Assembly (NCBI RefSeq): GCF_025244905.1
Contig: NZ_CP104285.1
Coordinates: 1,798,001 to 1,862,000, forward strand
Reading direction: 5' to 3'
DNA: 64,000 bases
Source of the DNA: Enterobacter mori
GTDB lineage: Bacteria > Pseudomonadota > Gammaproteobacteria > Enterobacterales > Enterobacteriaceae
Shown: piece after piece, positions 63,385-64,000 of the stretch
Numbering within the stretch: the stretch's first letter is position 1
Layout: each line of letters begins with the position of its first letter
The notes under the pieces: generated by a model
What the model saw: the letters and a program-made list of their open reading frames with translations, nothing else
Told to the model about the DNA's origin: nothing
The model's database searches: none
Made by a program: the position numbers and the translations under genes

Positions 63385-64000
63385 CTACTTATGTGGGATC
63401 CCGAGCGACTCCGCCAGCTGCTTCGCTAGCTGATTGTTGTCATCAGCCCCGTACTCCCAGAACATCGCTCCTGCCAGACCTTTCTCTTTGATGTAGTCCG
63501 CTTTGATCGCCACAGAACGCGGGTTCTCGTAGGAAATCGCAAACAGCGCCTTCCCGTCGGCAGAATTCACCGACAGCCACGGCACCTTCGCCTGGTCGTC
63601 CCAGTGCTCGGTAAAGCGCTTCTGCGGATCGTTCAGCAGTTTTTTGACGATATCGTTGTACTTCACGTAGGTATCTTTGGTCAGGTCATAGCCGAGTGAC
63701 TTGAACAACCCGATCTCCTGAGGCCCGAAGTAGGGTTGTGTCACCGGATTTTTTTGCGCATCGGGTTTGCTCCAGTCTATGCCCGGTTCAACCGCGCGTT
63801 TCGGTACGCGACCGTAAAAACCGATCCCAAGGTTCATCTGCTTCGGCTTTAGTCCGGCTGCCAGATAGTTGTTCACCACAAAATCGACGCTGTATTTATC
63901 GGCGGCAGCCACTGTCGGCCAGGCGCTGGAGTCATACAGGTTTGCGTTGAAATACTGGGTGCCGTACGCCATGTCGTAGGTCATCAGGTTGATGTAGTCG
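63385..64000 (-). CDS. glycoside hydrolase family 18 chitinase, C-terminal part (truncated by window)
   Basis: About 205 codons in view; the N-terminus lies beyond 64000. GH18 motif DYINLMTYDM at the very edge (the strand after the catalytic DxxDxDxE), then MNLGIGFYGRVP, KALFAISYENPRSVAIKADY and GAMFWEYGADD (the last strand, with the conserved Trp). Degrades chitin-like polymers; the catalytic Glu is outside the window. Confidence 0.88.
   Translation of the reverse strand, partial: DYINLMTYDMAYGTQYFNANLYDSSAWPTVAAADKYSVDFVVNNYLAAGLKPKQMNLGIGFYGRVPKRAVEPGIDWSKPDAQKNPVTQPYFGPQEIGLFKSLGYDLTKDTYVKYNDIVKKLLNDPQKRFTEHWDDQAKVPWLSVNSADGKALFAISYENPRSVAIKADYIKEKGLAGAMFWEYGADDNNQLAKQLAESLGIPHK

Overview
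The window is a chromosomal segment of a member of the Enterobacteriaceae. The host genes (purB-hflD-mnmA-nudJ-rluE, icd, yeaQ, yoaJK, dgcP, yeaO, nimTR, yeaL, yoaI, yeaK, yeaHG, mipA, yeaD, gapA, msrB, yeaC) are close in sequence to E. coli and Salmonella but arranged differently: icd sits beside the yea cluster. This fits Enterobacter or a near relative, but the genus is inferred, not proven.

Layout. 1-799: truncated IS3-family element, cut by the window edge. 800-30084: late half of a siphovirus prophage read left to right. It has lysis genes (two holin-like proteins, a GH19 endolysin, nested Rz/Rz1), a two-gene cargo unit with a Clp-fold serine protease, a lambda-type cos site, an HNH protein, HK97-type packaging and head genes, a lambda-like tail (G/GT frameshift, tape measure, M, L, K, I, J) interrupted by a membrane-protein moron, then a tail-fibre switch with a serine invertase, and a LexA-controlled umuDC pair. 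The integrase and early genes would lie left of the window. 30085-38703: accessory stretch with an AbiGi-like protein, a zincin metalloprotease, GNAT and VOC enzymes, queH, a GAF-GGDEF-EAL protein and a TetR/oxidoreductase pair. Almost every gap here carries a copy or half copy of a ~72-bp double-hairpin repeat. 38823-38846 has a tandem repeat that may be an integrase arm site, so the right prophage end may be close to 38.9 kb. 39042-64000: host core genes, with a second, complete copy of the IS element (47517-48956) and a RyhB-2-like small RNA under a Fur box.

The most interesting system is the tail-fibre switch at 24.7-28.2 kb. One expressed fibre gene is followed by two silent C-terminal cassettes, one on each strand and tail to tail. 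All three carry a related 26-bp crossover site that encodes the same (N)xGLG stretch, and a Gin/Hin-type serine recombinase lies alongside. Inversion would change the receptor-binding end of the fibre.

Other points of note: a perfect lambda 12-nt cohesive-end sequence in front of HK97/P27-type terminase genes; two IS copies that both sit in the loop of a rho-independent terminator hairpin; a classic promoter-gene-terminator moron in the tail operon; and an orphan AbiGi homologue next to a zinc protease as possible phage-defence cargo.
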